Counted from the first letter of the stretch, positions 1 to 7,658 are shown. The stretch is DNA of 39,868 nucleotides from Chitinophagaceae bacterium (GCA_021151685.1 JAGKWS010000025.1:1-39868); one strand, 5' to 3'. Notes: generated from the letters alone by a model not told the origin. Program-made: numbers and translations.

Positions 1-269
1 CCAAACGCCCCGCGATACTCCGACGGTGCCTCCGGCTTCGGGTCCCACGACTCCTGCTGCGACATCCCGCCCGGCAGATTGAGATGAATGATGCTCTTCG
101 CCTTCCCCTCCTTGAAAAATCCCGGCTCCACTGTCGCGCGAGCCTCATGCTTCAGCAGATCCACCATGCTCAGCCCCAAGGCGCTGCAAACGCCAATGCG
201 CATTGCTTCACGACGCTGGAAGTTCATTTGTCGAAAGCCGGAGCAGCCGGCGGAAGTGGATGGTTTCAT
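1..269 (-). CDS. DUF1501 family protein, N-terminal fragment
   Basis: The frame is open to the left edge, so only the first ~89 residues are present. They show the usual DUF1501 N-terminus: an N-terminal Cys-x-Gly-Phe segment, a RREAMRIG motif (residues 19-26), and then LNLPGGMSQQESWDPKPEAP, which is close to the family's 'LPGGxSQxxxWDPKP' signature. DUF1501 proteins are exported, sulfatase-like proteins of unknown reaction, abundant in Planctomycetota and Verrucomicrobiota. The start at 269 keeps the Cys-x-Gly-Phe segment; an internal ATG at 227, just before the RRE motif, is an alternative. Neither has a clear ribosome binding site. The family and codon choice (GCG, CCG, CTG) do not fit the Bacteroidota genes to the right. 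Confidence 0.8.
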   Translation of the reverse strand, partial: MKPSTSAGCSGFRQMNFQRREAMRIGVCSALGLSMVDLLKHEARATVEPGFFKEGKAKSIIHLNLPGGMSQQESWDPKPEAPSEYRGAF

Positions 270-632
270 GATGAGAATACTGACCGAAGTGGATGCATTT
301 GTCTTTCATTGAGAACCAAAGCTCATGGCTCTGCAGAAGTCCTGACCCAGATCCAGGTGCATGTTTGAATAGCGAATCAGATTGAAGTTTGATATATGAT
401 CCTTCGGCAGCCCAAAATGTACATCATTTCAGGCGATTTGCGGCTATCTAGATTAGAGCCTCACTAACGCATTTTGGTATTATGAGTCTTTTTCAATTTC
501 GACGGATTAGGTCCATTGGATTCTAGGTCTGGTTGCCTGCAAGTATAGCTCCCTGAATTCTTGTCACGGCTTGACCATCAAGGCCGCCACCGCTAGCCTG
601 ATGGCCCTAACCAATCCTTCAATACCCTCACT
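270..632. other. Intergenic region between DUF1501 and oxidoreductase starts
   Basis: This 363-base gap separates two divergent starts. The stretch at about 380-560 is visibly richer in A and T than the flanking coding sequence, as expected for a shared promoter region. I found no convincing -35/-10 pair, hairpin terminator or RNA gene. Short open frames at 84-368 cover the DUF1501 antisense strand and look non-coding. Confidence 0.4.
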
Positions 633-2384
633 ATGGACATCGTCAGACTCGGCATCGTTGGCCTCGGAAACATGGGCAAAGCCCATCTCGCAAACATTCG
701 CGCCGGCAAAGTGCCCGGACTCAAAGTCACCTGCCTCTGCGAGAGTCACGGCACCATCCCTCCGCTTCAGGAAGGTGAGCACGCTTTCACCGATGTCAGC
801 GCCATGATCAAATCTGGCCACATCGACGCCATCCTCATCTGCACGCCGCATTTCAGCCACACCACCATCGGCACCGGCAACATAAAGGCCATTGGTAAAT
901 TCAAGCGTGGCATCGGGCACTATACGCAATTGTTCCACTACATCGCCCTTCACGGGGTCCAGCTTTTTGAAAGACAGCGGCAACTGCATCGCAAATGGCT
1001 CACCGGCAATAGATAGCTGCACCTGTGCCATCAGCGATGGGGGTGTTTCGGGCAAGCCCGCTACAGTATCGGATGGCATATAGTACATACCGGGCTCAGC
1101 AGCCACTTTTTCCAACCAGTAAGGTTGCGTAATGGGTGCCTTTTCGGGTATGCGTGTGTTGTGGTTCACTGTGTATAGCGTATCGGCACCCAGTTTCAGG
1201 CTCATAGTACTATCGGCACCCAACCACGATACCGATGTAACTACTACCGGGGTAGCAGTACGTGCCACTATAGCAAGGCTGAAGGGCAAAACATCGCCAC
1301 GCACCGCCTGTGGCTGGCGGGTGGTCACCTCAGCCATTATTCCTGCACAATGCAGTATTACATTGTCTACCTCCTTCAGCTTTTGGCCCCGCCAAAACTC
1401 GTCTTTTACTGTAAGTATCTTTTTGCGTACAGCCATCAATGCCGGCAGGCTGGCATCGGGTTTCACAAAGCTGAACTGTGCTTGTATTTTTTGCAGGTCG
1501 GCACCAATATCGGCACGGCCCACACGGCCCCATGTTATGTCTATACCGTCGAATATAGATGTGGCAAACGTATCGCCAGCCACCAGTTTGAAATATTCGG
1601 TTTGCACACCGGCTACCGATGGTGTACCCGCACCCTGACTTTTATGAATGCTACGGCTCTGCCCGGCCAGCTCGCCTGCCCCCATACCCAGCGATGGTAT
1701 GTATTGCCCCACCGGTAGTTTCAACTGGTCTTCAGACGTGGTGTTGCGGCTACCAAAACGGAAAGCATTGAACAAAATACGTTTGGGCTGCCAGGCATCG
1801 TAATACTTTAGCTGCTGTGTATACTTAGTCCTATCGCCAGAGGCCCGGAAGGCCATTTCGCCAATAATAGCCGATGCGGCATGCTGCCCGTGCCCGGCAT
1901 TGGTATCGGGCGGAAAACGGCATATAACCACATCGGGCCTAAAACGGCGGTATACCTGCACGGCATCGCCCGCCAGTATGTCTCGTGGCCAGTGTTTGAA
2001 CGTCTCGTCATAGGTTTTGGAGAAACCAAAATCTACCGCACGGGTAAAGAACTGCTCTGCCCCATCCAGCTTGCGGGCCTCTATCAGCTCGTGGGTACGT
2101 ATAAGGCCCAGCGCAGCCCCCTGCTCGCTTCCCAGCAGGTTCTGGCCACCATCGCCACGGGTCAGGGACAGGTAACCCGTGCGTATGTGGCGGTCGTTTA
2201 CCAGCCATGCCAGCAGCCGGGTATTCTCATCGTCGGGGTGGGCAGCCACGTACAGCACACTGGTAAGGTTGCTGAGTTGTGCTATCTCGTGATAAATAGT
2301 ACCCGAAGACACAGGGCGCGCCTGCTGTGCCCGTGCCATCGAAAATGTTGTCAATAAAATCAATAAAAAATAACGCCTCTTCAT
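564..2384 (-). CDS. PIG-L family deacetylase, C-terminus lost; run-on reading frame
   Basis: A signal peptide (about residues 1-20, ending ARAQ) precedes a PIG-L/LmbE domain with the zinc-binding AHPDDE motif at 48-53 and the second metal site around GHGQHAA (H165, H168). The family removes N-acetyl groups from GlcNAc-type sugars; this secreted Bacteroidota subtype usually exceeds 800 residues. Only about the first 505 residues (down to base ~867) look native. The last ~100 are the antisense translation of the Gfo/Idh/MocA fragment and are rich in Ala, Asp and Val without family similarity. The natural C-terminal domain is therefore missing. A TACTTTTG box 38 bases upstream is a candidate promoter. 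The start at 2384 gives a good signal peptide. Confidence 0.85.
   Translation of the reverse strand: MKRRYFLLILLTTFSMARAQQARPVSSGTIYHEIAQLSNLTSVLYVAAHPDDENTRLLAWLVNDRHIRTGYLSLTRGDGGQNLLGSEQGAALGLIRTHELIEARKLDGAEQFFTRAVDFGFSKTYDETFKHWPRDILAGDAVQVYRRFRPDVVICRFPPDTNAGHGQHAASAIIGEMAFRASGDRTKYTQQLKYYDAWQPKRILFNAFRFGSRNTTSEDQLKLPVGQYIPSLGMGAGELAGQSRSIHKSQGAGTPSVAGVQTEYFKLVAGDTFATSIFDGIDITWGRVGRADIGADLQKIQAQFSFVKPDASLPALMAVRKKILTVKDEFWRGQKLKEVDNVILHCAGIMAEVTTRQPQAVRGDVLPFSLAIVARTATPVVVTSVSWLGADSTMSLKLGADTLYTVNHNTRIPEKAPITQPYWLEKVAAEPGMYYMPSDTVAGLPETPPSLMAQVQLSIAGEPFAMQLPLSFKKLDPVKGDVVEQLRIVPDATLEFTNGLYVAGADGGVAEMRRADEDGVDVARFDHGADIGESVLTFLKRRDGAVTLAEAGDFESGHFAGANVCEMGFAHVSEANDAESDDVHSEGIEGLVRAIRLAVAALMVKP
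633..872 (+). CDS. Gfo/Idh/MocA family oxidoreductase, N-terminal fragment truncated at a join
   Basis: The first 80 residues are a typical Gfo/Idh/MocA Rossmann half: the dinucleotide-binding loop GIVGLGNMGKAH (residues 7-18), a second strand ending at CLCE, and the ICTPHFSHTTIG strand-turn (residues 69-80), which in intact members leads into 'A..AL.AGKHV'. After residue 80 the reading frame continues to 1016, but the residues no longer resemble the family, because the DNA there is the antisense of a Bacteroidota PIG-L deacetylase gene. The gene therefore lacks the rest of its NAD-binding domain and all of its substrate domain. Intact members oxidise or reduce sugars and related compounds with NAD(P). 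Pairing with DUF1501 suggests a verrucomicrobial or planctomycetal source. Confidence 0.8.
862..880. other. Probable chimeric junction between two genomes
   Basis: Left of this point the plus strand encodes a Gfo/Idh/MocA N-terminus and the minus strand is meaningless. Right of it the minus strand encodes a PIG-L deacetylase and the plus strand is meaningless. Both genes stop being recognisable within the same ~20 bases, mid-domain, head against tail. No insertion sequence, integrase, tRNA or direct repeat is visible at the site, so an assembly or amplification chimera is more likely than a natural insertion. Confidence 0.75.
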
Positions 2385-2421
2385 ATGTAAACTCCGCTTT
2401 GTATTTGCAAATTTGACGGGT

Positions 2422-2429
2422 CAAAAGTA
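2422..2429 (-). promoter_or_regulatory. Candidate Bacteroidota -7 box for the PIG-L gene
   Basis: On the minus strand this reads TACTTTTG, an exact match to the TAnnTTTG -7 element of Bacteroidota primary sigma factors. It lies 38 bases before the start at 2384. A clear TTTG -33 element at the right distance is not seen. Confidence 0.4.
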
Positions 2430-2449
2430 CTGATGATAATGGTAACATG

Positions 2450-2481
2450 TTTGGTTGTATGCCTGTTAACGAGTACTTTCG
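2450..2481 (+). promoter_or_regulatory. Candidate promoter for asnB
   Basis: A TTTG at 2450-2453, a 20-base spacer and TACTTTCG at 2474-2481 match the Bacteroidota -33/-7 layout with one mismatch in the -7 box. Transcription would start around 2488, leaving a leader of about 9 bases before the asnB start. Confidence 0.4.
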
Positions 2482-2496
2482 GCCCATTGTGATATT

Positions 2497-4341
2497 ATGT
2501 GTGGTATAGCTGGCTATATAGGTGGTAACCAACAGGAAGGTGTGCAGTTTGTACAACGTGCCAACAAACTGCTGGTGCACCGTGGCCCCGACGACAACGG
2601 CATCTATACCGATGAACAGGTGGCCATGCTGCACAGGCGGCTGTCTATCATAGAGTTGTCGCCACTGGGGCACCAACCAATGGCATCGTCTTGCGGGCGA
2701 TATGTGATGGTTTTTAATGGAGAAATTTATAACCATCAGGAGCTGCGCAAACGCTTTTTACCCAATCATCCTTTTCGCGGGCATTCCGATACCGAAACCA
2801 TCATAGAGCTATTTAGCATCATGCAAGAGCGAATGCTGGCCGAAATGGTGGGTATGTGGGCCATACTGATATGGGATAAACAGACAAAAAAGGCTTTTGT
2901 GAGCCGCGACCGCTACGGGCAAAAACCCGTATACGTGCGGCACACCAACCATGGCTGGTATATAGCCAGCGAGGTGAAACCATTGCTGCGTGACGGTGAA
3001 ACCACCCAACCCGACATGACTGCCGTGGTAGAGTACATGGCCATGGGCAACTATGGACACTTGGGTGCGCATACTTTCTTTGCCCATATACAGCACTTTC
3101 CACAGGGTAGCTACGCATGGGTAGCCCCCGGCGATACTCAACTGAAAACTACTGCTTACTGGCAGTTGCCCGATATAAAGGAAAAAGACAAACGCCCCTT
3201 CGACGAAGTAGCCAAAAAAGAACTGCACGACCGTATAGTAGAAGGGGTACTCTCGCAAACACTGGCCGATGTACCTATAGGCATCACCCTTTCGGGCGGC
3301 ATAGATTCTTCTATAGTGGCCGGGGTACTGGCCAAATACTCAGACAAGGATGTACATGTTTTTACCGCACAAACCAGCGGCAGCAAGTACGATGAAAGCC
3401 AGTATGTAGATGCCGTCATCAAAATGAACCCCAAAGGCCACTTTATACTGCACCGGCGCGAGCTGGACCAACTGGCCATACGCAACCAACTGGCGCATTA
3501 CATACGTGTGCAGGAAGAACCCTTTGGCGACCCCTCTATTATGGCTCATGGCTTTTTGATGGGCATGGCCGCCGAAGCGGGTATAAAAGTGATACTGAAT
3601 GGCCAAGGTGCCGATGAGCTCTTCTTTGGGTATAACAATATGGCACAGGCCATATTGCTGCAGCAATTGCGGGCATTGAGACTGGGAAAATTCCGCGAGA
3701 ATCTGGACAAGATGAATATGGGCCGCACCTACATGCTGCGCACCCTGCTGAAGGCATTTGCCCCGGGCATAGAAACACGCCTGCGCAACAAGGCGCGTGT
3801 GCAAAGAAGGGCTGTTCTGGCCACAGGCTTGGCCGCTATGGCCAATGACAACCTGATAGGCCACTACGACTACAGCAAGCCCTACGATGTGTGGCGAGAG
3901 AGCCTGTATGCCGTAGCACTCCCCCACCTGGTGCAGTACGACGACCGCAATGGCATGTCGCGCAGTATAGAGGGCCGTATGCCGTTTCTGGACCACCGCA
4001 TAGCCGAGTATGCCGCTACCATACAACCCGACGATTTTCTGAAACATGGCAAACGCAAATACCTGCTGCGCGAGGCCTGCCGGCAATACCTGCCCGACGA
4101 GGTGTATAACCGTACCGACAAAATAGGGTTCTACACCCCACTTACCGATGCCCTGTACCGCGATGCCCAATGGGCAAGCGACTACATTGCAAAAAACAAG
4201 CTCTACCAACCCGCCATTACGCAAACGCTGCTGCAAAGGCTGCAACAGAAAACGCTGGATACACCGGCATCGCTGCAAATATGGCGTTGTCTGAGTGTAC
4301 AAGTGTGGATGGAGGAACTGGGGGTGCAACTACCTGCATAA
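2497..4341 (+). CDS. asnB: Asparagine synthase (glutamine-hydrolysing)
   Basis: At 614 residues this is a full-length class II AsnB. The N-terminus starts MCGIAGY, placing Cys2 as the catalytic nucleophile of the glutaminase domain (about 1-210, with the HRGPDDNG and VFNGEIYNH motifs). The synthetase domain carries the ATP-pyrophosphatase loop SGGIDSS at 266-272 and the family sequence GRMPFLDHRI near 495. The enzyme makes asparagine from aspartate, glutamine and ATP in the cytoplasm. Some homologues act as amidotransferases on sugars or peptides, so a role in surface-sugar modification is possible, but it lies far from the polysaccharide genes. The start is fixed by the requirement for Cys2. 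Confidence 0.93.
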   Translation: MCGIAGYIGGNQQEGVQFVQRANKLLVHRGPDDNGIYTDEQVAMLHRRLSIIELSPLGHQPMASSCGRYVMVFNGEIYNHQELRKRFLPNHPFRGHSDTETIIELFSIMQERMLAEMVGMWAILIWDKQTKKAFVSRDRYGQKPVYVRHTNHGWYIASEVKPLLRDGETTQPDMTAVVEYMAMGNYGHLGAHTFFAHIQHFPQGSYAWVAPGDTQLKTTAYWQLPDIKEKDKRPFDEVAKKELHDRIVEGVLSQTLADVPIGITLSGGIDSSIVAGVLAKYSDKDVHVFTAQTSGSKYDESQYVDAVIKMNPKGHFILHRRELDQLAIRNQLAHYIRVQEEPFGDPSIMAHGFLMGMAAEAGIKVILNGQGADELFFGYNNMAQAILLQQLRALRLGKFRENLDKMNMGRTYMLRTLLKAFAPGIETRLRNKARVQRRAVLATGLAAMANDNLIGHYDYSKPYDVWRESLYAVALPHLVQYDDRNGMSRSIEGRMPFLDHRIAEYAATIQPDDFLKHGKRKYLLREACRQYLPDEVYNRTDKIGFYTPLTDALYRDAQWASDYIAKNKLYQPAITQTLLQRLQQKTLDTPASLQIWRCLSVQVWMEELGVQLPA

Positions 4342-4374
4342 AAAATGGGCCATGCCTGTGCGCATAACCCATTT
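4340..4374 (-). terminator. Intrinsic terminator after the DUF5777 gene
   Basis: The arms AAATGGG (4343-4349) and CCCATTT (4368-4374) can pair; on the minus strand the stem is followed by a run of six T. It sits in the 54-base gap between convergent asnB and the DUF5777 gene and points the way of the latter. Confidence 0.5.
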
Positions 4375-4395
4375 CATAGCCTTTCAGCGATGCTG

Positions 4396-5319
4396 TTACC
4401 AGCTTGCGTCTTTCTTGAATTCCTTGGGTTTTACAACCGTAAATACACGCGATATATTGAACCCAAAGTGTAACTGTCCCTTGGTCCATGTATCGGTAGT
4501 ACCGGTAATGAACACGGGCTCCGTCATACCCAGCGAGTTGGTGAAGAATAACTGAAATACGTGGCCACCAGTTTCTATGTCGGCACCCAACGACAATGAA
4601 TTATAGGTTTTAGCACCAGCCGATGGCATGTCCGAATTGTTGACCCGGTAATAATATTCCGCAGTAACGGCTACCCTGTTGCTCACCTTGTACCGCCCAC
4701 CAATGCCCATACCAAATGTATTATTAGAGTATTTGGCACTGTCTATCAGGTTATGATGCACTACAGTAGGCATCAACTGCAAAGACAACTTACGGCTGAA
4801 TTTGCGTGCTATCAGCAACTGGTGCGTATAAGACAACCTATGAGAGAAGTAATACTCCATACCGGGCGGCAATACAGGCGCATCACCACCATACACCACC
4901 ATACCACTCATCCACGATAGGGTAATGGGGGTACCATCGGTCTTTTGCTGCAATAGCCGCGCCTTCAGGAACCCATCGTTGGCCTTGTGCAGCGTATTAT
5001 GTGCCAGCCCCACCATCAGCCACTTGGTTACACCATAGTCCAGCCCTATGCGGGTGGTGGCATTGTCTATACCAAAGGCGTTTTCGGCACCATCGCTTAT
5101 ACGGCCAAAACGGTGCAGTATACGAAAGTCCAGCACGCCCGGTGCCAGGTTTTCTACTGTATTGCTGTTTATGATGCGTGTTGCCTTGAAGGTGGCTAAT
5201 ACCGGCTCCTTTTTTGCGTTGTCGGCTCCTTTATTCAGTTCTGCCATCAGATCATCAGTCTGACTACGGGCACATACCGCCGAAAAAAGAAGAGCTATTG
5301 TAACCAAAGTTTTGTGCAT
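4396..5319 (-). CDS. DUF5777 family beta-barrel protein
   Basis: A 307-residue protein with a signal peptide (about 1-19) and alternating hydrophobic/polar strands throughout, as in small outer-membrane barrels. The C-terminal segments HVFQLFFTNSLGMTEP and LHFGFNISRVFTV match what I recall of DUF5777, a Bacteroidota family of predicted barrels with no established substrate. It is the last gene of a four-gene operon, 22 bases after YceI. The product probably sits in the outer membrane and works with the three exported proteins encoded upstream. The family call rests on memory of these motifs. Confidence 0.75.
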   Translation of the reverse strand: MHKTLVTIALLFSAVCARSQTDDLMAELNKGADNAKKEPVLATFKATRIINSNTVENLAPGVLDFRILHRFGRISDGAENAFGIDNATTRIGLDYGVTKWLMVGLAHNTLHKANDGFLKARLLQQKTDGTPITLSWMSGMVVYGGDAPVLPPGMEYYFSHRLSYTHQLLIARKFSRKLSLQLMPTVVHHNLIDSAKYSNNTFGMGIGGRYKVSNRVAVTAEYYYRVNNSDMPSAGAKTYNSLSLGADIETGGHVFQLFFTNSLGMTEPVFITGTTDTWTKGQLHFGFNISRVFTVVKPKEFKKDASW

Positions 5320-5341
5320 ACTTTCTTTTTGTCTGAATACC

Positions 5342-5887
5342 TTATTTCTTTGTTGCTATAGTTTCCAACTTCACATCGGCCTTTGTACCTACCTTACCTG
5401 TTACCAGATCTGGTATTTTTATGCCGTAGTCGGCAAACAATATGGCAAAATTGGCCTGTAAAGTCAGTTTATCGCCTGCTACGGTTATGGTACCCGGTAT
5501 GGCAACTTCTTTTTTTTCTCCATGCACCGTCATGGTGCCGGTAGCTGTTACCTTGTAGGTACCGTCTTTCTGGTATTGTGCGGCATCCATATTATCTATT
5601 TTCCCACTGAACTCGGCTTTCTGAAATTTATCCGACTCCATGTAGTTTTCATTGAAATGCTCCTGCATCAGGGCCTTCTCAAACTTGAAACTTTTAATCA
5701 TTATCTGAAAACCCACCTTTCCTGTAGTAGCATCCAGTATACAATTCACCTCGTTGTTGATGGCCCGTATATCTTCATTTCCGTTTGCTTTGAAGCTTAC
5801 CTTGCCCGTGCGGGTCATGTACTTTTGAGCAAACACACTGCTCATACCCATCAGTACTATGGCTGTAGTAACTATTATTTTCTTCAT
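5342..5887 (-). CDS. YceI family periplasmic protein
   Basis: From the ATG at 5887 the product is 181 residues with a signal peptide (MKKIIVTTAIVLMGMSSVFA). The longer frame to 5944 adds 19 residues that would bury the signal and overlap the neighbouring gene. The rest follows the YceI lipocalin-like fold: a FKANGNEDI strand, FQIMIKSFKFEKALMQEHFN, a conserved segment reading ESDKFQKAEFSGKI, and a C-terminal 'FADYGIKIPDL'. YceI proteins bind isoprenoid-like molecules in the periplasm. Here it sits between a cytochrome-like lipoprotein and a DUF5777 barrel, with gaps of 26 and 22 bases. Confidence 0.88.
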   Translation of the reverse strand: MKKIIVTTAIVLMGMSSVFAQKYMTRTGKVSFKANGNEDIRAINNEVNCILDATTGKVGFQIMIKSFKFEKALMQEHFNENYMESDKFQKAEFSGKIDNMDAAQYQKDGTYKVTATGTMTVHGEKKEVAIPGTITVAGDKLTLQANFAILFADYGIKIPDLVTGKVGTKADVKLETIATKK

Positions 5888-5913
5888 TGTTGTTGATTTG
5901 AGTAGTAGATGAA

Positions 5914-6288
5914 TTAGTTGTTCAGTTTCCCCTGGTTTACCCAACGTGTAAACTTATTGATCTCGCAGGCACTGAGCTTGGGTAAACTCTTGGGCATGGC
6001 CGAATAACCCGTAGTCCAGTTGATGGAGCCCAACAATTTGCCATTATCGGCAATGGCTTTTACACCATCATACGTGGTGAGGTCATACCCGGTAGCTGTG
6101 GCATTGTTGTGGCAACCAGTGGTATTGCACTTAGCCGTCAGTATGGGCTTGATGTCTGTTGCAAACGACACATTGGTCGTATCGCACGTGGTAGTACCCA
6201 ACGGATAGAGCTGTTCGTACTTGTCGTTATAACAGCCAGACAGTGCTGCTATTGCCAGAAAACCAACTATAAATTTTATACTAGACAT
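5914..6288 (-). CDS. Small cytochrome-c-like lipoprotein
   Basis: The 124-residue product starts with a lipoprotein signal (LSGC, Cys19). It carries DIKPILTAKC...GCH, with Cys54 and Cys59-His60, and YSAMP with Met98 as a possible distal haem ligand. This resembles the cytochrome-like domain found in Bacteroidota lipoproteins and in planctomycete cytochromes. The spacing is CxxxxCH rather than the standard CxxCH, so covalent haem attachment is likely by analogy but unproven. Second gene of the operon, 20 bases after the OB-fold gene. An outer-membrane or periplasmic redox role is inferred. Confidence 0.7.
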   Translation of the reverse strand: MSSIKFIVGFLAIAALSGCYNDKYEQLYPLGTTTCDTTNVSFATDIKPILTAKCNTTGCHNNATATGYDLTTYDGVKAIADNGKLLGSINWTTGYSAMPKSLPKLSACEINKFTRWVNQGKLNN

Positions 6289-6308
6289 AACGTATACAAT
6301 ACAATTAC

Positions 6309-6710
6309 TTACTTAACAATATAACAATCACTGAGAGACACCCCCATCATACCATTGCCGGTGCAGCTACCCTTTACTGCAACAGTTTGTCCTTTGGCAA
6401 GGGGCACTCCGGTTTCGCCCATGGCACACTGTACACTATGGTCAGTATTTCCCAATACTATCATCATGTGGCCATCTTGTCCATTTTCGGTCTCGGTAAT
6501 GGTGCCTGATACTTCTATTATTTTGTTCAGATACTTTTCATTTGCTTTGGCTTCATTGGCAGCATATTCTTGCGCCAATGCTATAGCATCTATACGGGTA
6601 TCAGACTTTTTCTCCTGATTGGAGACTACTTTTTTATTCCACAAATAATACCCTGTTGCGCCACCTATAGCACCACATACCACCACAACCATCAGTATCT
6701 TCTTCAGCAT
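6309..6710 (-). CDS. OB-fold (tRNA_anti-like) exported protein
   Basis: From the ATG at 6710 the product is 133 residues: an N-terminal membrane anchor or signal (about 4-25), a helical EYAANEAKANEKYLNK segment, then a small beta domain with VSGTITETENG, MMIVLGN and GQTVAVKGSCTG motifs. This matches the tRNA_anti-like OB-fold found in short Bacteroidota envelope proteins. The longer frame to 6749 adds 13 residues ahead of the hydrophobic stretch and is less likely. It is the first gene of the operon with the cytochrome-like lipoprotein, YceI and DUF5777. Ligand unknown. Confidence 0.7.
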   Translation of the reverse strand: MLKKILMVVVVCGAIGGATGYYLWNKKVVSNQEKKSDTRIDAIALAQEYAANEAKANEKYLNKIIEVSGTITETENGQDGHMMIVLGNTDHSVQCAMGETGVPLAKGQTVAVKGSCTGNGMMGVSLSDCYIVK

Positions 6711-6771
6711 AGATACAATATCTTTTATCTGTACAGACAGCCACCGCATACGGATGCCAACTGCACTATGA

Positions 6772-6783
6772 ATGTACGTACAT
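6772..6783. promoter_or_regulatory. Perfect 12-base palindrome upstream of the YceI operon
   Basis: ATGTACGTACAT is a perfect inverted repeat 61 bases before the OB-fold gene start at 6710. Its position and symmetry would suit a dimeric regulator's operator. No second copy was noticed nearby and no regulator gene is adjacent, so this is only a candidate. Confidence 0.25.
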
Positions 6784-6933
6784 CTTACAACAATAAGAAT
6801 GCCAAAAAATTGCCGGTGTCAGAATTAACATCATTCCTGCATCAAAATGTGTGGTGTAAACCGCTCTTAGTGCAAGTGTTCAGCATACGAAACAAGCATA
6901 CACAACGAATTACGTTTTTCAGGTACCCTCTTG

Positions 6934-7350
6934 CTAAAGAATATCTTTGTCGGTACGGTAGGCGGTACCCTTAAATGTTGCTACTACCTTCCCCAGTGTA
7001 TTAGTACCGGTTATTTCATAAAAGCCTATACGATTGCCCAAATGTATTTCTTTGGCCTCCATGCTGATAATTTCGCCCTCGCGGGCAGAAGCAATGAAAC
7101 TTACCGACATATCGAGTGCCATACTGAGTTTGCCATGCGAATTGCCGGCAAATGCAAAAGCACTATCTGCCGCCGAGAATAGCACACCACCGTGTACAAT
7201 TCCAAACCCGTTCAGCATATCTTGTCTAATTACAAAATGCAAGCGGCAATAGCCTTCCCGTATTTCGTCTATCACCAACCCCATCCATTGGCTGTAAAAG
7301 TCGCCTTCCCACATTGTGCCTACTACTTGTTGCGCGGCAGATGATTCCAT
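6934..7350 (-). CDS. PaaI-type hotdog-fold thioesterase
   Basis: The 138-residue product shows the PaaI/4HBT hotdog fold: NGFGIVHGGVLFSAADSAFAFA at about 47-68, with His53 of the HGG motif and Asp62 as the likely catalytic acid, followed by ALDMSVSFIASAREGE, matching the family's central strand. Such enzymes hydrolyse acyl-CoA thioesters, often aryl-acyl-CoAs. No phenylacetate pathway genes are nearby, so the substrate cannot be inferred. A small inverted repeat (GTCTGA...TCAGAC, 7357-7371) lies just before the start and could be a leader hairpin. Probably a single-gene transcript. Confidence 0.85.
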   Translation of the reverse strand: MESSAAQQVVGTMWEGDFYSQWMGLVIDEIREGYCRLHFVIRQDMLNGFGIVHGGVLFSAADSAFAFAGNSHGKLSMALDMSVSFIASAREGEIISMEAKEIHLGNRIGFYEITGTNTLGKVVATFKGTAYRTDKDIL

Positions 7351-7417
7351 ATTTTCGTCTGATTTTCAGACAATAATACCTAAATAATATGAAAAACTGT
7401 GGCTTGGTGCTACCCAC

Positions 7418-7443
7418 AAAAAAAGAGCGTGATAAACACGCTC
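7418..7443 (-). terminator. Intrinsic terminator, minus strand
   Basis: A 7-bp GC-containing stem (GAGCGTG 7425-7431 with CACGCTC 7437-7443) and a 5-base loop are followed on the minus strand by seven T (7424-7418). It is a second terminator, about 170 bases beyond the one that closes the PKD gene, which suggests another short transcript ends here. Confidence 0.7.
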
Positions 7444-7540
7444 TCCTTTTCATTTCGGTTCCAGATTTGACAAAAAAGAACCTTACCCCTTGTTGAAACG
7501 AAAATCTTTAATACTATGTAGATTGAATTAATTCGTCTTT
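7418..7540 (-). ncRNA. Candidate small RNA between two terminators
   Basis: On the minus strand a TAAATTTG box (7547-7554) fits the Bacteroidota -7 element and would start a transcript near 7540. About 120 bases later the strong hairpin at 7418-7443 would end it. Inside, GGTTC and GAACC can pair. No open frame with a plausible start is present and no known RNA family was recognised. The box may be chance in AT-rich DNA. Confidence 0.25.
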
Positions 7541-7611
7541 ATTCTACAAATTTAGTAAATCATTCTGAATTAACCACCCTTTAACGAGAAATTTACAATT
7601 CGCCAAATGAC

Positions 7612-7643
7612 AAAAAAAAGAGCACCGTACAGTGCTCTTTTTT
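7612..7643. terminator. Bidirectional intrinsic terminator after the PKD gene
   Basis: GAGCAC (7620-7625) pairs with GTGCTC (7632-7637), extended by six A/T pairs on the outside, so the hairpin has a U-tract in either direction. It begins 16 bases after the stop of the minus-strand PKD gene. Confidence 0.8.
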
Positions 7644-7658
7644 CGTTCTTAAGTTGCG

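Noticed and set aside
564..866. C-terminal ~100 residues of the PIG-L reading frame as a novel domain
   Set aside because: They are the antisense of the Gfo/Idh/MocA fragment, whose own frame matches its family well.
1..870. Left fragment as a horizontally acquired island
   Set aside because: No mobile element, tRNA or repeat at the edge and both genes are cut mid-domain; an assembly chimera is simpler.
3340..4329. 329-codon open frame on the minus strand
   Set aside because: It is antisense to asnB and reflects its codon bias.
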